DNA of 64,000 nt, taken from positions 30,817-94,816 of the forward strand of contig JAFDDG010000002.1 of assembly GCA_019310965.1 (NCBI GenBank). The letters run 5' to 3'. The translations under genes and the position numbers were made by a program. This stretch comes from Deltaproteobacteria bacterium. GTDB lineage: Bacteria > Myxococcota_A > UBA9160 > SMWR01. Shown piece after piece: positions 9,977 through 19,459 of the stretch (the first letter of the stretch is position 1; each line of letters begins with the position of its first letter). The notes beneath the pieces were generated by a model. That model made no database searches. It saw only the letters and a program-made list of their open reading frames with translations, and was not told where the DNA came from.

Positions 9977-11152
9977 ATGGATCTGCGCTTCACCGACGAG
10001 GACGAGGCCTTCCGCCGCGACGTCGCGGCGTTTCTCGAGGCCGAGCTCGGCGGCCCGTTCAGCGCCGTGCGTCACCGCGGCGGACCCGGCGACGAGAGCG
10101 CACTGATCGACGAGCGAAAGGCCTGGGAGAAACGCCTGGGAGAAGCCGGCTGGATCGGCCTCTCGTGGCCCAAGCCCCTGGGCGGACGCGAGCTGCCGCT
10201 GATGCAGCAGGTGATCTTCTACGAGGAGTACGCGCGCGCCGGTGGACCGGGGCGCGTGAACCACATGGGCGAGAACCTCGTCGCTCCCACGGTCATCGCT
10301 TACGGCAGCGAGGAGCAGAAGCAGCGGTTCCTGCCGCCCATCTTGAAGGGCGAGGCGATCTGGTGTCAGGGCTACTCCGAACCGAACGCCGGCTCGGATC
10401 TCGCCAACGTGCAGACCAAGGCACGACTCGAAGGCGAGGAGTGGATCATCGACGGCCAGAAGGTGTGGACGTCCTGGGCCGAGGCCGCGGACTGGTGCTT
10501 CGTGATCGCGCGCTGCGATCCCGATTCGCAGCGCCACAAGGGACTCGTCTACCTGCTGGTGCCCATGCACCAGCAGGGCGTCGAGCTGCGCCCGATCCTG
10601 CAGATGACCGGTGACGCCGAGTTCTGCGAGACCTTCTTCGACGGCGCCCGCACCGCCAAGGGAAACATCCTCGGGCAACCGGGCGACGGCTGGAAAGTGG
10701 CGATGGCCACACTCGGTTTCGAGCGCGGCGCCTCGACCCTCGGCCAGCAGATGAACTTCCGCCAGGAGCTCGACAGCATCGCCGAGGTCGCGCGCAGCAA
10801 CGGCAAGATCGATGACCCGATCATCCGTCAGCGGCTGGCCGATGCATGGATGGGTCTCGAGATCCAACGCTACAACGCGCTGCGCACGCTCTCCGATTCG
10901 GGCGACGCCGCGGGCGGTGCCGCCATGGTGACGAAGCTTCACTGGGCCAGCTGGCACCGCGATCTCGGCAAGCTGGCCCTCGACGTGCTCGGCCCGGAGG
11001 GAGAGATCGCCGAGGCTTTTCCCTACGCGCTGACTCGCCTGCAGCGAATGGCGCTCTTCGTCCGCTCGGACACGCTCTACGGCGGATCGAATGAAATCCA
11101 GCGCAACATCATCAGCGAGCGTGCCCTCGGCATGCCGCGGGAGGCCCGATGA
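9977..11152 (+). CDS. fadE30: FadE30-like acyl-CoA dehydrogenase
   Basis: YEEYARAGGPGRVNHMGENLVAPTVIAYG, WCQGYSEPNAGSDLANVQT, FERGASTLGQQ, TLYGGSNEIQRNIISERALGMPREA resemble FadE30. Confidence 0.85.
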   Translation: MDLRFTDEDEAFRRDVAAFLEAELGGPFSAVRHRGGPGDESALIDERKAWEKRLGEAGWIGLSWPKPLGGRELPLMQQVIFYEEYARAGGPGRVNHMGENLVAPTVIAYGSEEQKQRFLPPILKGEAIWCQGYSEPNAGSDLANVQTKARLEGEEWIIDGQKVWTSWAEAADWCFVIARCDPDSQRHKGLVYLLVPMHQQGVELRPILQMTGDAEFCETFFDGARTAKGNILGQPGDGWKVAMATLGFERGASTLGQQMNFRQELDSIAEVARSNGKIDDPIIRQRLADAWMGLEIQRYNALRTLSDSGDAAGGAAMVTKLHWASWHRDLGKLALDVLGPEGEIAEAFPYALTRLQRMALFVRSDTLYGGSNEIQRNIISERALGMPREAR

Positions 11153-11931
11153 GCCGCGTGGTTCCGCCCTACCCCGAAGGCCGCGACCTGCTGGCCGGCA
11201 AGACCCTCGTCGTGACCGCAGCAGCCGGCACCGGCATCGGTTTCTGGACGGCACGACGCGCTGCGGAGGAGGGGGCGACCGTTCTCATCTCCGATTTCCA
11301 CGAGCGGCGCCTCGGGGAAGCAGCAGAGCAGATCGAAAAGGCGAGCGGGCAACGTCCCGCGACCTGCTTGTGTGACGTGACGAACGCCGAGCAGGTGGAA
11401 GCTCTCGCCCAGACCGCCATCCGTGAGCTCGGGCAGGTGGACGTACTCGTGAACAATGCCGGGCTCGGGGGCAACGCCAACGTCGTCGACATGACCGACG
11501 AAGCCTGGAACCGGGTGCTCGACATCACGCTGAATGGAACGTTCCGCGTCACCCGTGCCTTTCTGCCGCACATGCTCGAACGCCAGACGGGCGTCGTCGT
11601 GAACAACGCGTCGGTGCTCGGTTGGCGGGCCCAACCGGGGCAATCGCACTATGCAGCGGCCAAGGCCGGCGTAATGGCCTTCACGCGCTGCGTCGCCATG
11701 GAGGCCGCGGAGGCCGGCGTGCGGGTCAACGCAGTTGCGCCGAGCATCGCGAACCACGAGTTCCTGTCGAAGGGCATGCCGGAAGGCCTGATCGAGGAGC
11801 TCTGCGCGAAAGAGGCCTTCGGCCGGGCCGCCGAGCCGTGGGAAGTAGCCAACTGCATCGTCTTTCTGGCCAGCGACTACTCGAGCTACATGACCGGCGA
11901 GATCCTCTCGGTCAGCAGCCAACACCCCTGA
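11149..11931 (+). CDS. ipdF: IpdF-like short-chain dehydrogenase/reductase
   Basis: VVTAAAGTGIG, VLVNNAGLGGNANVVDMTDEAWNRVLDITLNGTFR, VNNASVLGWRAQPGQSHYAAAKAGVMAFTRC, SDYSSYMTGEILSVSSQHP closely resemble IpdF; ATGA overlap with fadE30 stop. Confidence 0.9.
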   Translation: MSRVVPPYPEGRDLLAGKTLVVTAAAGTGIGFWTARRAAEEGATVLISDFHERRLGEAAEQIEKASGQRPATCLCDVTNAEQVEALAQTAIRELGQVDVLVNNAGLGGNANVVDMTDEAWNRVLDITLNGTFRVTRAFLPHMLERQTGVVVNNASVLGWRAQPGQSHYAAAKAGVMAFTRCVAMEAAEAGVRVNAVAPSIANHEFLSKGMPEGLIEELCAKEAFGRAAEPWEVANCIVFLASDYSSYMTGEILSVSSQHP

Positions 11932-11950
11932 TCCGAAAGGACCCCGCCGC

Positions 11951-12412
11951 ATGACCGTGATCTTCGAAACCCCGGCCAAGCTCAAGGAGGCCGTCGGCCA
12001 GCAGCTTGGCACCTCCGAGTGGCTCGAGATCGACCAGAAGCGCATCGACCTCTTCGCCGAGGCCACCGGCGACCACCAGTGGATCCACGTCGATCCGGAG
12101 AAGGCGAAGGACGGCCCCTTCGGCACGACGATCGCACACGGCTACCTCACCCAGTCGCTGGTGAACTTCTTCATGCCGCAGATCATCGAGGTGCGCGGTG
12201 TGAAGATGGGCATCAACTACGGAGCCGACAAGCTGCGCTTCCCGGCTCCAGTGCCGGTGGGCTCGAAAGTGCGCGGCAAGGGCGAGCTCATCGAGGCCAG
12301 CGACACGAAGGACGGCGCCGTCCAGGCGATCGTGCGCGTCGTCGTCGAGATCGAGGGCGGAGAACGACCGGCCTGCGTGATCGACACCATCAGCCGCTTC
12401 TACCCGGCCTGA
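11951..12412 (+). CDS. MaoC-family (R)-enoyl-CoA hydratase
   Basis: FAEATGDHQWIHVDPEKAKDGPFGTTIAHGYLT is the hydratase-2 motif. Confidence 0.92.
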   Translation: MTVIFETPAKLKEAVGQQLGTSEWLEIDQKRIDLFAEATGDHQWIHVDPEKAKDGPFGTTIAHGYLTQSLVNFFMPQIIEVRGVKMGINYGADKLRFPAPVPVGSKVRGKGELIEASDTKDGAVQAIVRVVVEIEGGERPACVIDTISRFYPA

Positions 12413-12420
12413 GGGATGCC

Positions 12421-13200
12421 ATGACCGCCAGCGACCCGCTCGGGCAATTCCGCCTCGACGGCAAAGTGGCCCTCGTCACCGGCGGCAGCCGCGGACTCGG
12501 CAAGGAGCTGGTGCTCGCCTTTGCACGCTGCGGCGCCGACGTGGTGATCGCGAGCCGCAAGGAGGAGAGCTGCGTCGCCCTCGCCGATGCGGTGAAGTCC
12601 GAGACCGGCCGCCGCGCACTGCCCGTCCGCTGCCACGTGGCGAAGTGGAGCGACTGCGATGCGCTGGTCGAGAATGCCCTCGGCGAGTTCGGCAAGGTCG
12701 ACGTGCTGGTGAACAACGCCGGTAGCTCGCCGCTCTACCCGTCCCTCATCGAGATCTCGGAAGAGCTCTACGACAAGGTGATGGGCACCAACTTGAAGGG
12801 TGCCTTTCGACTGTCGGCGTTGCTCGGCACGAAGATGGCCGAGGGCGACGGCGGCTCGATCATCAACGTGAGCAGCATCGGCTCGGTGATGCCGAGTCCC
12901 GGAGAAATCCCCTACGCCGCCGCGAAGGCGGCGCTCAACAACCTGACGGAGGGCATGGCGCGCGCCTTCGCCCCCAAAGTTCGCGTCAACTGCATCATGC
13001 CCGGTGCATTCCTCACCGACATCAGCAAGGCGTGGTCGCCGCAGATGAAGGATGCGCTCACGAGCATGGCGGCGCTCGGCCGTGCCGGCGAGCCCGACGA
13101 GATCGTCGGCGCCGCTCTCTATCTGGCGAGCGACGCCGGCCGCTATTCCACTGGCTCGATCATCAAAGTGGATGGCGGCGCTGCCTACGGGCATGGTTGA
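12421..13200 (+). CDS. SDR family oxidoreductase
   Basis: VALVTGGSRGLGKE, VLVNNAGSS, PYAAAKAALNNLT; ATG at 12421. Confidence 0.92.
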   Translation: MTASDPLGQFRLDGKVALVTGGSRGLGKELVLAFARCGADVVIASRKEESCVALADAVKSETGRRALPVRCHVAKWSDCDALVENALGEFGKVDVLVNNAGSSPLYPSLIEISEELYDKVMGTNLKGAFRLSALLGTKMAEGDGGSIINVSSIGSVMPSPGEIPYAAAKAALNNLTEGMARAFAPKVRVNCIMPGAFLTDISKAWSPQMKDALTSMAALGRAGEPDEIVGAALYLASDAGRYSTGSIIKVDGGAAYGHG

Positions 13201-13684
13201 GCCGCAAGCGATGCTCGCCTGGCTCAACCGCATTGGGATCGCCGCGTCCTCCTCGAAGATCGGCGGCATCGTCTACGACAAGTTGTGCCGGCGCATCGAC
13301 CGCGTGTTGATCCCGCTGACCGGCGCGCGCCTGGCCATGGGCCCGCCGGGCCAGACGCTGCTGCTCACGACCACGGGTGCAAAGAGCGGCAAACCGCGGG
13401 TGGCCTCGCTCGCGTATCTGAACGAAGGCGACGACCTCGTCATCATCGCCTCGAAGGGCGGCGCCCCCGTGCACCCGGGCTGGTATCACAACCTGAAGGC
13501 AGATCCACACACCAGAGTGCAGCACCGCGGCGGCAGTGAAGAACGCATCGCCCGTGAGGCCACCGGCGAAGAGCGCGACCGGCTCTACGCAAGGATGGGC
13601 GGAACGTTCGCGAACTTCCTTGCCTACCAAGAGCGAGCGACGAACCGCCGAATTCCGGTGATGCTGCTGTCGAAGCCTCAGTAA
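13193..13684 (+). CDS. Nitroreductase/deazaflavin (F420)-dependent oxidoreductase family protein
   Basis: LLLTTTGAKSGKPRVASLAYLNEGDDLVIIASKGGAPVHPGWYHNLKADP is the DDN family signature; overlaps the upstream SDR stop. Confidence 0.9.
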   Translation: MVEPQAMLAWLNRIGIAASSSKIGGIVYDKLCRRIDRVLIPLTGARLAMGPPGQTLLLTTTGAKSGKPRVASLAYLNEGDDLVIIASKGGAPVHPGWYHNLKADPHTRVQHRGGSEERIAREATGEERDRLYARMGGTFANFLAYQERATNRRIPVMLLSKPQ

Positions 13685-15510
13685 CGCAGCGGCGGCGGCA
13701 AGAGATCCGTGCAGGCGCCGCCTTCCTGCTGCGCATACTCCGCGGCGCTCAGGACGGATCCACCCCGCACCATCTCGCGATACACCTCACAGCGTTCGGC
13801 CGGCGTCTCGAGGCGTGGATCTCGCGCCACATCCGCGAGCACGGACGCCCGGGTCACGGTGTCTCCGGACATGTGGGTGCCGCCGTCGTCGTCGGTATCC
13901 AGGATCAGGAAGCTGCCACCGCGCGCATCCCATGGCTCCCAGCGCACGAGATTCCCCTCACGCCCCGTGCCCGGATCACCGGTATAGGCGAACTGAGACC
14001 AGTAGGACATCATCGAGCGCGACAGCGCCTCGTCGAGTGCCGCACGATCCGGATCGAAGACGAACGGGGTCGCGGCGCCGAGTGTCAGACGCCCGAACAC
14101 GAAGGGGATCTCCAGCGCATGTCCCGCACCCAGCCAGTGCGCAATGTCGAGCCACAGGAGCCGCGGCTCGTGATCCCAATCGAATCGGTAGCCGTAGACA
14201 CTCGGCCCCTGCACCCCGCGCATCGCCGCCGCGGGCTCGTCGACGCCCATCGCCTTCCAGACCCGACTGGCGAAATCCGTCGTCGCCTCGTACATCCTCT
14301 CGTTGCGCAGGGCGACGGGGAGCTGAAACAGGTGGCGCACGTGTGGCGACGTGAAGAGCTGAAACGTGCGCACCTCGTCGCGGTTCGACCCCAGGATGAC
14401 CGGAACCCGATTGTAGTCGCCGCGACGGTATGCCTCGAGTGATCCGAAACGAGAGAGCACGAAGCCGTCCTGCAGCAGGCGCGGGTTCTCGTACATGGCA
14501 GCCATCTCGTCCGGCAGGTAGAGCCGCAGGAAATCCGGCGCCGGCACACCGCGCAGCAGCTCTGCGATCTCCTCGTGCGTCATGGACGCGACCCTCGCCT
14601 TGCCGGTCGCACGATCGACAGCTCGCCTTTCGCGCTCGAGCAGGCGCAGCAGGATCTCGCTCGAGCTCGCGTCGTCGCCGGGCTCGGGATCATCCACATA
14701 GTTCTCGGCCTGGGCCAGCGTCTTGCCGTGCGCCCAGCCGCTCTGGGAGATCGCACGCTGGAACAGACCCTTCGCACGGGGCGAGCGCAACAGAGCCAGC
14801 ACGTTGGTACCGCCGGCCGACTCGCCGAAGAGGGTCACGCGAGTCGGATCCCCGCCAAACGCCGCAATGTTGTCCCGCACCCACTCGAGAGCGGCGATGG
14901 CATCCAGGGTGCCGTAGTTGCCGGAGCGGTCCTCGGGGCTCGCATCGGCAGCCTGCAGCGCCGGATGCCGGAACCAGCCGAACCCCCCCAGGCGATACTG
15001 AAACGACACCACCACCACCCGGCGCTCACCGGCCAACGCGCTGCCGTCGTAGAGCGCGGCGTGGCCTTGGCTGTTGCCCCCACCGTGAATCCACACCATC
15101 ACCGGCAACGCCAGCAGGCCCTCGGGCACCTCCGCCGGCTCGAAACGCGGTGCATACACGTTGAGGGTCAGGCAATCCTCGCTGCCGGCGGGCTCTCCCG
15201 CGGGCCCCTCGGCGCCGACGGGTCCGGCGAGCTGCATGCACGGCGCGCCGAAGGTCAGCGCCTCGCGCGTACCGCTCCAGGGCTCGGCGGGCCGAGGCGC
15301 GCGCCAGCGCAGCTCTCCGACGGGCGGTTGCGCGAACGGAACGCCGAGCCAGGTGTGACCTCCCTCGGCATCGGCAAGGCCGATCAGCTCGCCGGCGGAG
15401 GTGGAACGCCGAGCCGCCGGATCGGGCAAGGGGGCCGCGGGCACCGACCCACCACACGCGCAGAGCCATGAGGCGAGAAGCAGCAGCGCGGGCAGCGGAC
15501 GTCGCACCAC
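13678..15510 (-). CDS. Type B carboxylesterase, probable lipoprotein
   Basis: N-terminal LLLASWLCACGG lipobox-like; EDCLTLNVYAP, FGGDPTRVTLFGESAGG. Confidence 0.9.
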   Translation of the reverse strand: MVRRPLPALLLLASWLCACGGSVPAAPLPDPAARRSTSAGELIGLADAEGGHTWLGVPFAQPPVGELRWRAPRPAEPWSGTREALTFGAPCMQLAGPVGAEGPAGEPAGSEDCLTLNVYAPRFEPAEVPEGLLALPVMVWIHGGGNSQGHAALYDGSALAGERRVVVVSFQYRLGGFGWFRHPALQAADASPEDRSGNYGTLDAIAALEWVRDNIAAFGGDPTRVTLFGESAGGTNVLALLRSPRAKGLFQRAISQSGWAHGKTLAQAENYVDDPEPGDDASSSEILLRLLERERRAVDRATGKARVASMTHEEIAELLRGVPAPDFLRLYLPDEMAAMYENPRLLQDGFVLSRFGSLEAYRRGDYNRVPVILGSNRDEVRTFQLFTSPHVRHLFQLPVALRNERMYEATTDFASRVWKAMGVDEPAAAMRGVQGPSVYGYRFDWDHEPRLLWLDIAHWLGAGHALEIPFVFGRLTLGAATPFVFDPDRAALDEALSRSMMSYWSQFAYTGDPGTGREGNLVRWEPWDARGGSFLILDTDDDGGTHMSGDTVTRASVLADVARDPRLETPAERCEVYREMVRGGSVLSAAEYAQQEGGACTDLLPPPLRY

Positions 15511-15835
15511 ACGACGCTAGCCAATCGAGACACAGCCCTGGAGAGGGCGAGCGAGCGAGATTCGCGCCTGCCGCGGCCCCGGCCAGCGGAGCCCGATCCT
15601 CTGGGCGCCACCAGCCGCGCTTTTCTCGGCTGCATCGGATGGCAGAACGGGGGACAGCGAGCTAACCTCCTGCGGTCGGAAGTCGGGGTGACGCCACACC
15701 GCGCCATGCGCGCCCGCGAATTTCCCTGGCCCGGCAACGTCCATCTCCGTGCAGCCCAGTTTCGTTTCCAACCCTCGCTCGCTGCCCCCGGGGAACCGGC
15801 GGCGACCGGGCACATCTCATCAGAATGGGGAGAAC

Positions 15836-16153
15836 ATGAAGGATTCCAAGAAGTCGATGGACCGGCGGGAGTTTCTCGCCGCAGGCCTGACCACGGCAGC
15901 ACTGCTTCCGGGTGCGCTGCTCACAGCGAAGACGGCGCAGGCCAGCGAAAAACTCGTCACCGCCTTGCCGGGTGCCGCGCCGATGGTCACCGCCCTGCAG
16001 TACGTGGACGAGTCGGCCAAGGCAGACCAGAACTGCAGCAACTGCCAGCTCTACGTCGCCGGCCAGGAGGGCACCGGCAAGTGCCAGATCTTCCCCATGG
16101 GTGTGGTGAAGGAGACCGGCTACTGCGTGTCCTGGGCCCTGAAAGTCGCCTGA
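15836..16153 (+). CDS. High-potential iron-sulfur protein with Tat signal
   Basis: DRREFLAAGLTTAALLPGALLTAKTAQA twin-Arg leader; NCSNCQLY...GKCQIFPMGVVKETGYCVSW four-Cys HiPIP pattern. Confidence 0.9.
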   Translation: MKDSKKSMDRREFLAAGLTTAALLPGALLTAKTAQASEKLVTALPGAAPMVTALQYVDESAKADQNCSNCQLYVAGQEGTGKCQIFPMGVVKETGYCVSWALKVA

Positions 16154-16176
16154 GCCCACCAGCTCACACGATCCCA

Positions 16177-16209
16177 AGCGACCGATCGGCGGCGAGCCGG
16201 TCGGTCGCT
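16177..16209. terminator. Hairpin between convergent genes, likely terminator
   Basis: AGCGACCGATCGGC-GGCGA-GCCGGTCGGTCGCT: 14-nt arms with one mismatch (potential wobble); no strong T tract follows. Confidence 0.6.
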
Positions 16210-16230
16210 CCCGTTTGGGCCCTCGGCGCG

Positions 16231-17367
16231 TTAGAAGACGAGCCCTGCGATCCGTTCGCGGTGCCAGCTGGCGTCGCCGAGGAAGGTCTCGGTCGACTTG
16301 GCGCGCTTGAAGTGCAGATGCGGATCGTACTCCCAGGTGAAGCCGATGCCGCCAAAGATCTGGATCGCATCCGCCGCGCAGCGGAAGTAGGCCTCGGAGC
16401 AGGTGGCCTTGGCGAGGGACGCCGCCACCGGAAGCGCGTCGCCATCTTCGGCCGCGACGCAGCCCGCGTAGTAGGCGGCGGAGCGCGCGCACTCTACGCT
16501 GAGCATCATGTCGGCGGCCTTGTGCTTGAGCGCCTGGAACGAGCCGATCACGCGGCCGAACTGCACGCGCTCCTTCGCGTACTCGACGGAGAGGTCGAGG
16601 CAGCGCTGCGCCCCTCCCACCTGCTCGGCGGAGACGCCGACGGCGGCCAGATCGAGCACTTTGCGCAGCGCCGGCCACGCGCTGCCGGCCTCACCGAGAC
16701 TCGCCTCGGCGGGAACCCGTACGCCGTCGAGCCGAAACTCTGCCTGGCGGCGCGTCTGATCGACGGTGGGGAGCGCGGTGATGGTCAGGCCCGCTGCGTC
16801 CGACGGTACGAGAAATAGGCTCACGCCGTCTTCCCCGCTGCTGCCTGCGGCGCGGGCGGCCACCACGATCAGATCGGCGTTGGCCCCATCCGGAACAAAA
16901 CGCTTGGTGCCCGTCAACACGAAGTCGCCACCGTCCGGCGTCGCGACGCTGGCAATGCCATCCGCATCCCAGCGTCCGGAGGGCTCGCTGAAGGCGAGCG
17001 TACAGCGCAGCTGGCCTTCGGCCAGCGCCGGCAGGTGCTCCTGCTTCTGGGCAACGCTACCCGCCACGAGCAGCGCGTTGCCACCGAGACACACCGTCGA
17101 GAAGAAGGGCGCGCAGAGCAACGCCTCGCCCGTCGTTTCGAGCAGCGCCACCAGCTCGACCCACGAGAGGCCGAGCCCGCCGTACTCCTCGGGCACCAGC
17201 AGTGCCGGCCAACCGAGCTCGCTACCGATGCGCTTCCACACATCGGCGTCGTAGCCCTGCTCGCTGGTCATGGCCGCGCGCACCTGCTCCGACGAGCAAT
17301 GATCGGCGAGAAAGCCACGCGCCATGGCGCGCAGCTCTTCCTGCTCCTCGTTGAAGGCAAAGTTCAC
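16231..17367 (-). CDS. Acyl-CoA dehydrogenase, FadE32/FadE33-like subunit
   Basis: VNFAFNEEQEELRAMARGFL (GTG start), AFSEPSG, RVIGSFQALKHKAADMML, QIFGGIGFTWEYDPHLHFKRAK. Confidence 0.8.
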   Translation of the reverse strand: MNFAFNEEQEELRAMARGFLADHCSSEQVRAAMTSEQGYDADVWKRIGSELGWPALLVPEEYGGLGLSWVELVALLETTGEALLCAPFFSTVCLGGNALLVAGSVAQKQEHLPALAEGQLRCTLAFSEPSGRWDADGIASVATPDGGDFVLTGTKRFVPDGANADLIVVAARAAGSSGEDGVSLFLVPSDAAGLTITALPTVDQTRRQAEFRLDGVRVPAEASLGEAGSAWPALRKVLDLAAVGVSAEQVGGAQRCLDLSVEYAKERVQFGRVIGSFQALKHKAADMMLSVECARSAAYYAGCVAAEDGDALPVAASLAKATCSEAYFRCAADAIQIFGGIGFTWEYDPHLHFKRAKSTETFLGDASWHRERIAGLVF

Positions 17368-17377
17368 GCCGGGCTCC

Positions 17378-18280
17378 TCAAGTGCCGTGGACCTTCTGGG
17401 GAGGCACGCGCTTGCCGAGTAACTCGGCAACGGCTCCGCCGACTTCGTCCGGCGCCCAGCGCGCGCCCTTGTCGACCACCTCGCCGGAGCGCCAGCCATC
17501 CGCAATGCTGATCTCGCCACCCGCCAGCTCGAAGATGCAACCGGTCACATCCCTAGACTCGGAGCTACCGAGCCAGACCACGAGAGGCGAGATGTTGCCC
17601 GGATTCATGGCGTCGAAACCATCCTCGGGCTTCGCCATCATGTCGGCAAACACCTCTTCCGTCATGCGCGTGCGCGCGGAGGGAGCAATGGCGTTCGACG
17701 TGATGCCGTAGCGGCCGAGCTCGGCGGCCTGGTTGAGGGTCAGCGTCGCGATACCGGCCTTTGCCGCCGAGTAGCTGCTCTGGCCGATGCTGCCCTGGAG
17801 GCCCGCACCCGAGCTCGTATTGATGATGCGCGCGTCGACCGGATTGCCGGCCTTCGACTCGCCGCGCCAGTACTCGCAGGCGTGGCGTGCGAGACAGAAA
17901 TGGCCCTTCAGATGCACGCGGATGATCGCGTCCCACTCCTCTTCGCTGCACGAGACGAACATGCGGTCGCGCACGAAGCCCGCGTTGTTCACCACGATAT
18001 CGAGCCGCCCGAAGGCGTCGAGCGTCTGCTTCACCAGCGCGCCGGTCTGCTCCCAATCCGCCACATCGGCACCGTTGGCAATGGCTTCGCCGCCAGCTGC
18101 GCGGATGGCGTCCACCACCTCGCCCGCGGGGCCATCGGTACCCCCGCTGCCGTCGAGCTCGACGCCGATATCGTTCACCACCACCTTCGCGCCCTCGGCG
18201 GCGAAGGCGAGCGCGTGCTCGCGCCCGATGCCGCGCGCGGCGCCGGTGATGATGACCACCCGTCCGTCACAGATTCCCAT
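17378..18280 (-). CDS. SDR resembling Rv3548c/17beta-HSD-type
   Basis: VVIITGAARGIGREHALAFAAEGAKVVVNDIGVELDGSGG...RIINTSSGAGLQGSIGQSSYSAAKAGIATLTL...NAIAPSARTRMTEEVFADMM. Confidence 0.85.
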   Translation of the reverse strand: MGICDGRVVIITGAARGIGREHALAFAAEGAKVVVNDIGVELDGSGGTDGPAGEVVDAIRAAGGEAIANGADVADWEQTGALVKQTLDAFGRLDIVVNNAGFVRDRMFVSCSEEEWDAIIRVHLKGHFCLARHACEYWRGESKAGNPVDARIINTSSGAGLQGSIGQSSYSAAKAGIATLTLNQAAELGRYGITSNAIAPSARTRMTEEVFADMMAKPEDGFDAMNPGNISPLVVWLGSSESRDVTGCIFELAGGEISIADGWRSGEVVDKGARWAPDEVGGAVAELLGKRVPPQKVHGT

Positions 18281-18301
18281 CTTTTCGTTTCCTTCCTTCG
18301 G

Positions 18302-19459
18302 CTAGAGCCGCTCGATGATGGTGACATTCGCCTGGCCGCCGCCTTCGCACATGGTCTGGAGGCCGTAGCGGCCATCGGTGCGCTCGAGCTCGTTGACGAG
18401 CGTGGCCATGAGCCGCGTGCCGGTGGCGCCGATGGGGTGACCGAGCGCGATGGCACCGCCATTCACGTTGACCTTCTCCATGTCCCAGTGGGTTTCCTTC
18501 TGCCAGGCGAGCACGGGCGACGCGAAGGCCTCGTTGATCTCGACCAGATCGATGTCCGAGGGCTTCAGGCCCGCCTTCTCGAGCGCGAACTGCGTGGCGG
18601 GAATCGGCGCAGTCAACATGTAGATCGGATCGTCGGCCCGCACGCTGATGTGGTGCACGCGCGCGCGCGGCGCGAGACCGTGATCCTTCACGGCCTGCTC
18701 CGACGCCACCAGCAACGCGGTCGCACCGTCCGAGATCTGGCTCGCCAGTGCAGCCGTGAGGCGCCCACCTTCCTGCAGCGGCTGGAGCGAGGCCAGCTTC
18801 TCGAGCGTGCTGCCGCGCCGCGGACCTTCGTCTCTGGTCACGTCGCCATACGGAACGATCTCGTTGTCGAAGCGACCCTCATCGATGGCGCGATTCGCGC
18901 GCTCGTGGCTCTCGAGCGCGAACTTCTCCATGTCGAGGCGGGAGATGTCCCACTTCTCCGCGATCATCTCGGCGCCGCGGAACTGTGAAACCTCCTGAGT
19001 GCCGAAGCGGTCGACCCAGCCCTTGGATCCCGAGAACGGATCCGTGATGCCGAGCGGCTCCGCTGCCGTCATCGCGTAGGAGATCGGGATCGTGCTCATA
19101 TTCTGCACGCCGCCGGCGACGATCAGGTCTGCCGTGCCACTTAACACGGCCTGCGACGCAAAATGCACCGATTGCTGGGACGAGCCACACTGGCGATCAA
19201 TCGTCACCCCCGGCACGTGGAGCGGCAGACCGGCCGCGAGCCAGCAGGTCCGTGCAATGTCACCCGCCTGGCTCCCGAGCGTGTCACAGCAGCCGAAGAT
19301 GACGTCCTCGACGGCATTCGGGTCGACGCCCGTGCGTTGCATCAGTGCCTTCAGCACGTGAGCACCGAGATCCGCAGAGTGCGCGCTGGCGAGTCCGCCA
19401 CCGCGCTTCCCGATGGGGGTACGAACTGCGTCGATGATGTAGGCCTCGGCCATGGTCAC
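18302..19459 (-). CDS. fadA6: FadA6-like thiolase
   Basis: AYIIDAVRTPIGKRGGGLA, TIDRQCGSSQQSVHFASQAV, GLQTMCEGGGQANVTIIERL closely resemble FadA6. Confidence 0.9.
   Translation of the reverse strand: MTMAEAYIIDAVRTPIGKRGGGLASAHSADLGAHVLKALMQRTGVDPNAVEDVIFGCCDTLGSQAGDIARTCWLAAGLPLHVPGVTIDRQCGSSQQSVHFASQAVLSGTADLIVAGGVQNMSTIPISYAMTAAEPLGITDPFSGSKGWVDRFGTQEVSQFRGAEMIAEKWDISRLDMEKFALESHERANRAIDEGRFDNEIVPYGDVTRDEGPRRGSTLEKLASLQPLQEGGRLTAALASQISDGATALLVASEQAVKDHGLAPRARVHHISVRADDPIYMLTAPIPATQFALEKAGLKPSDIDLVEINEAFASPVLAWQKETHWDMEKVNVNGGAIALGHPIGATGTRLMATLVNELERTDGRYGLQTMCEGGGQANVTIIERL

Noticed and set aside
15688-16818. Long ORF on plus strand overlapping HiPIP and antisense to the ACAD
   Set aside because: Arg/Gly/Ala-rich out-of-frame translation typical of high-GC shadow ORFs; HiPIP and ACAD frames are clearly real.
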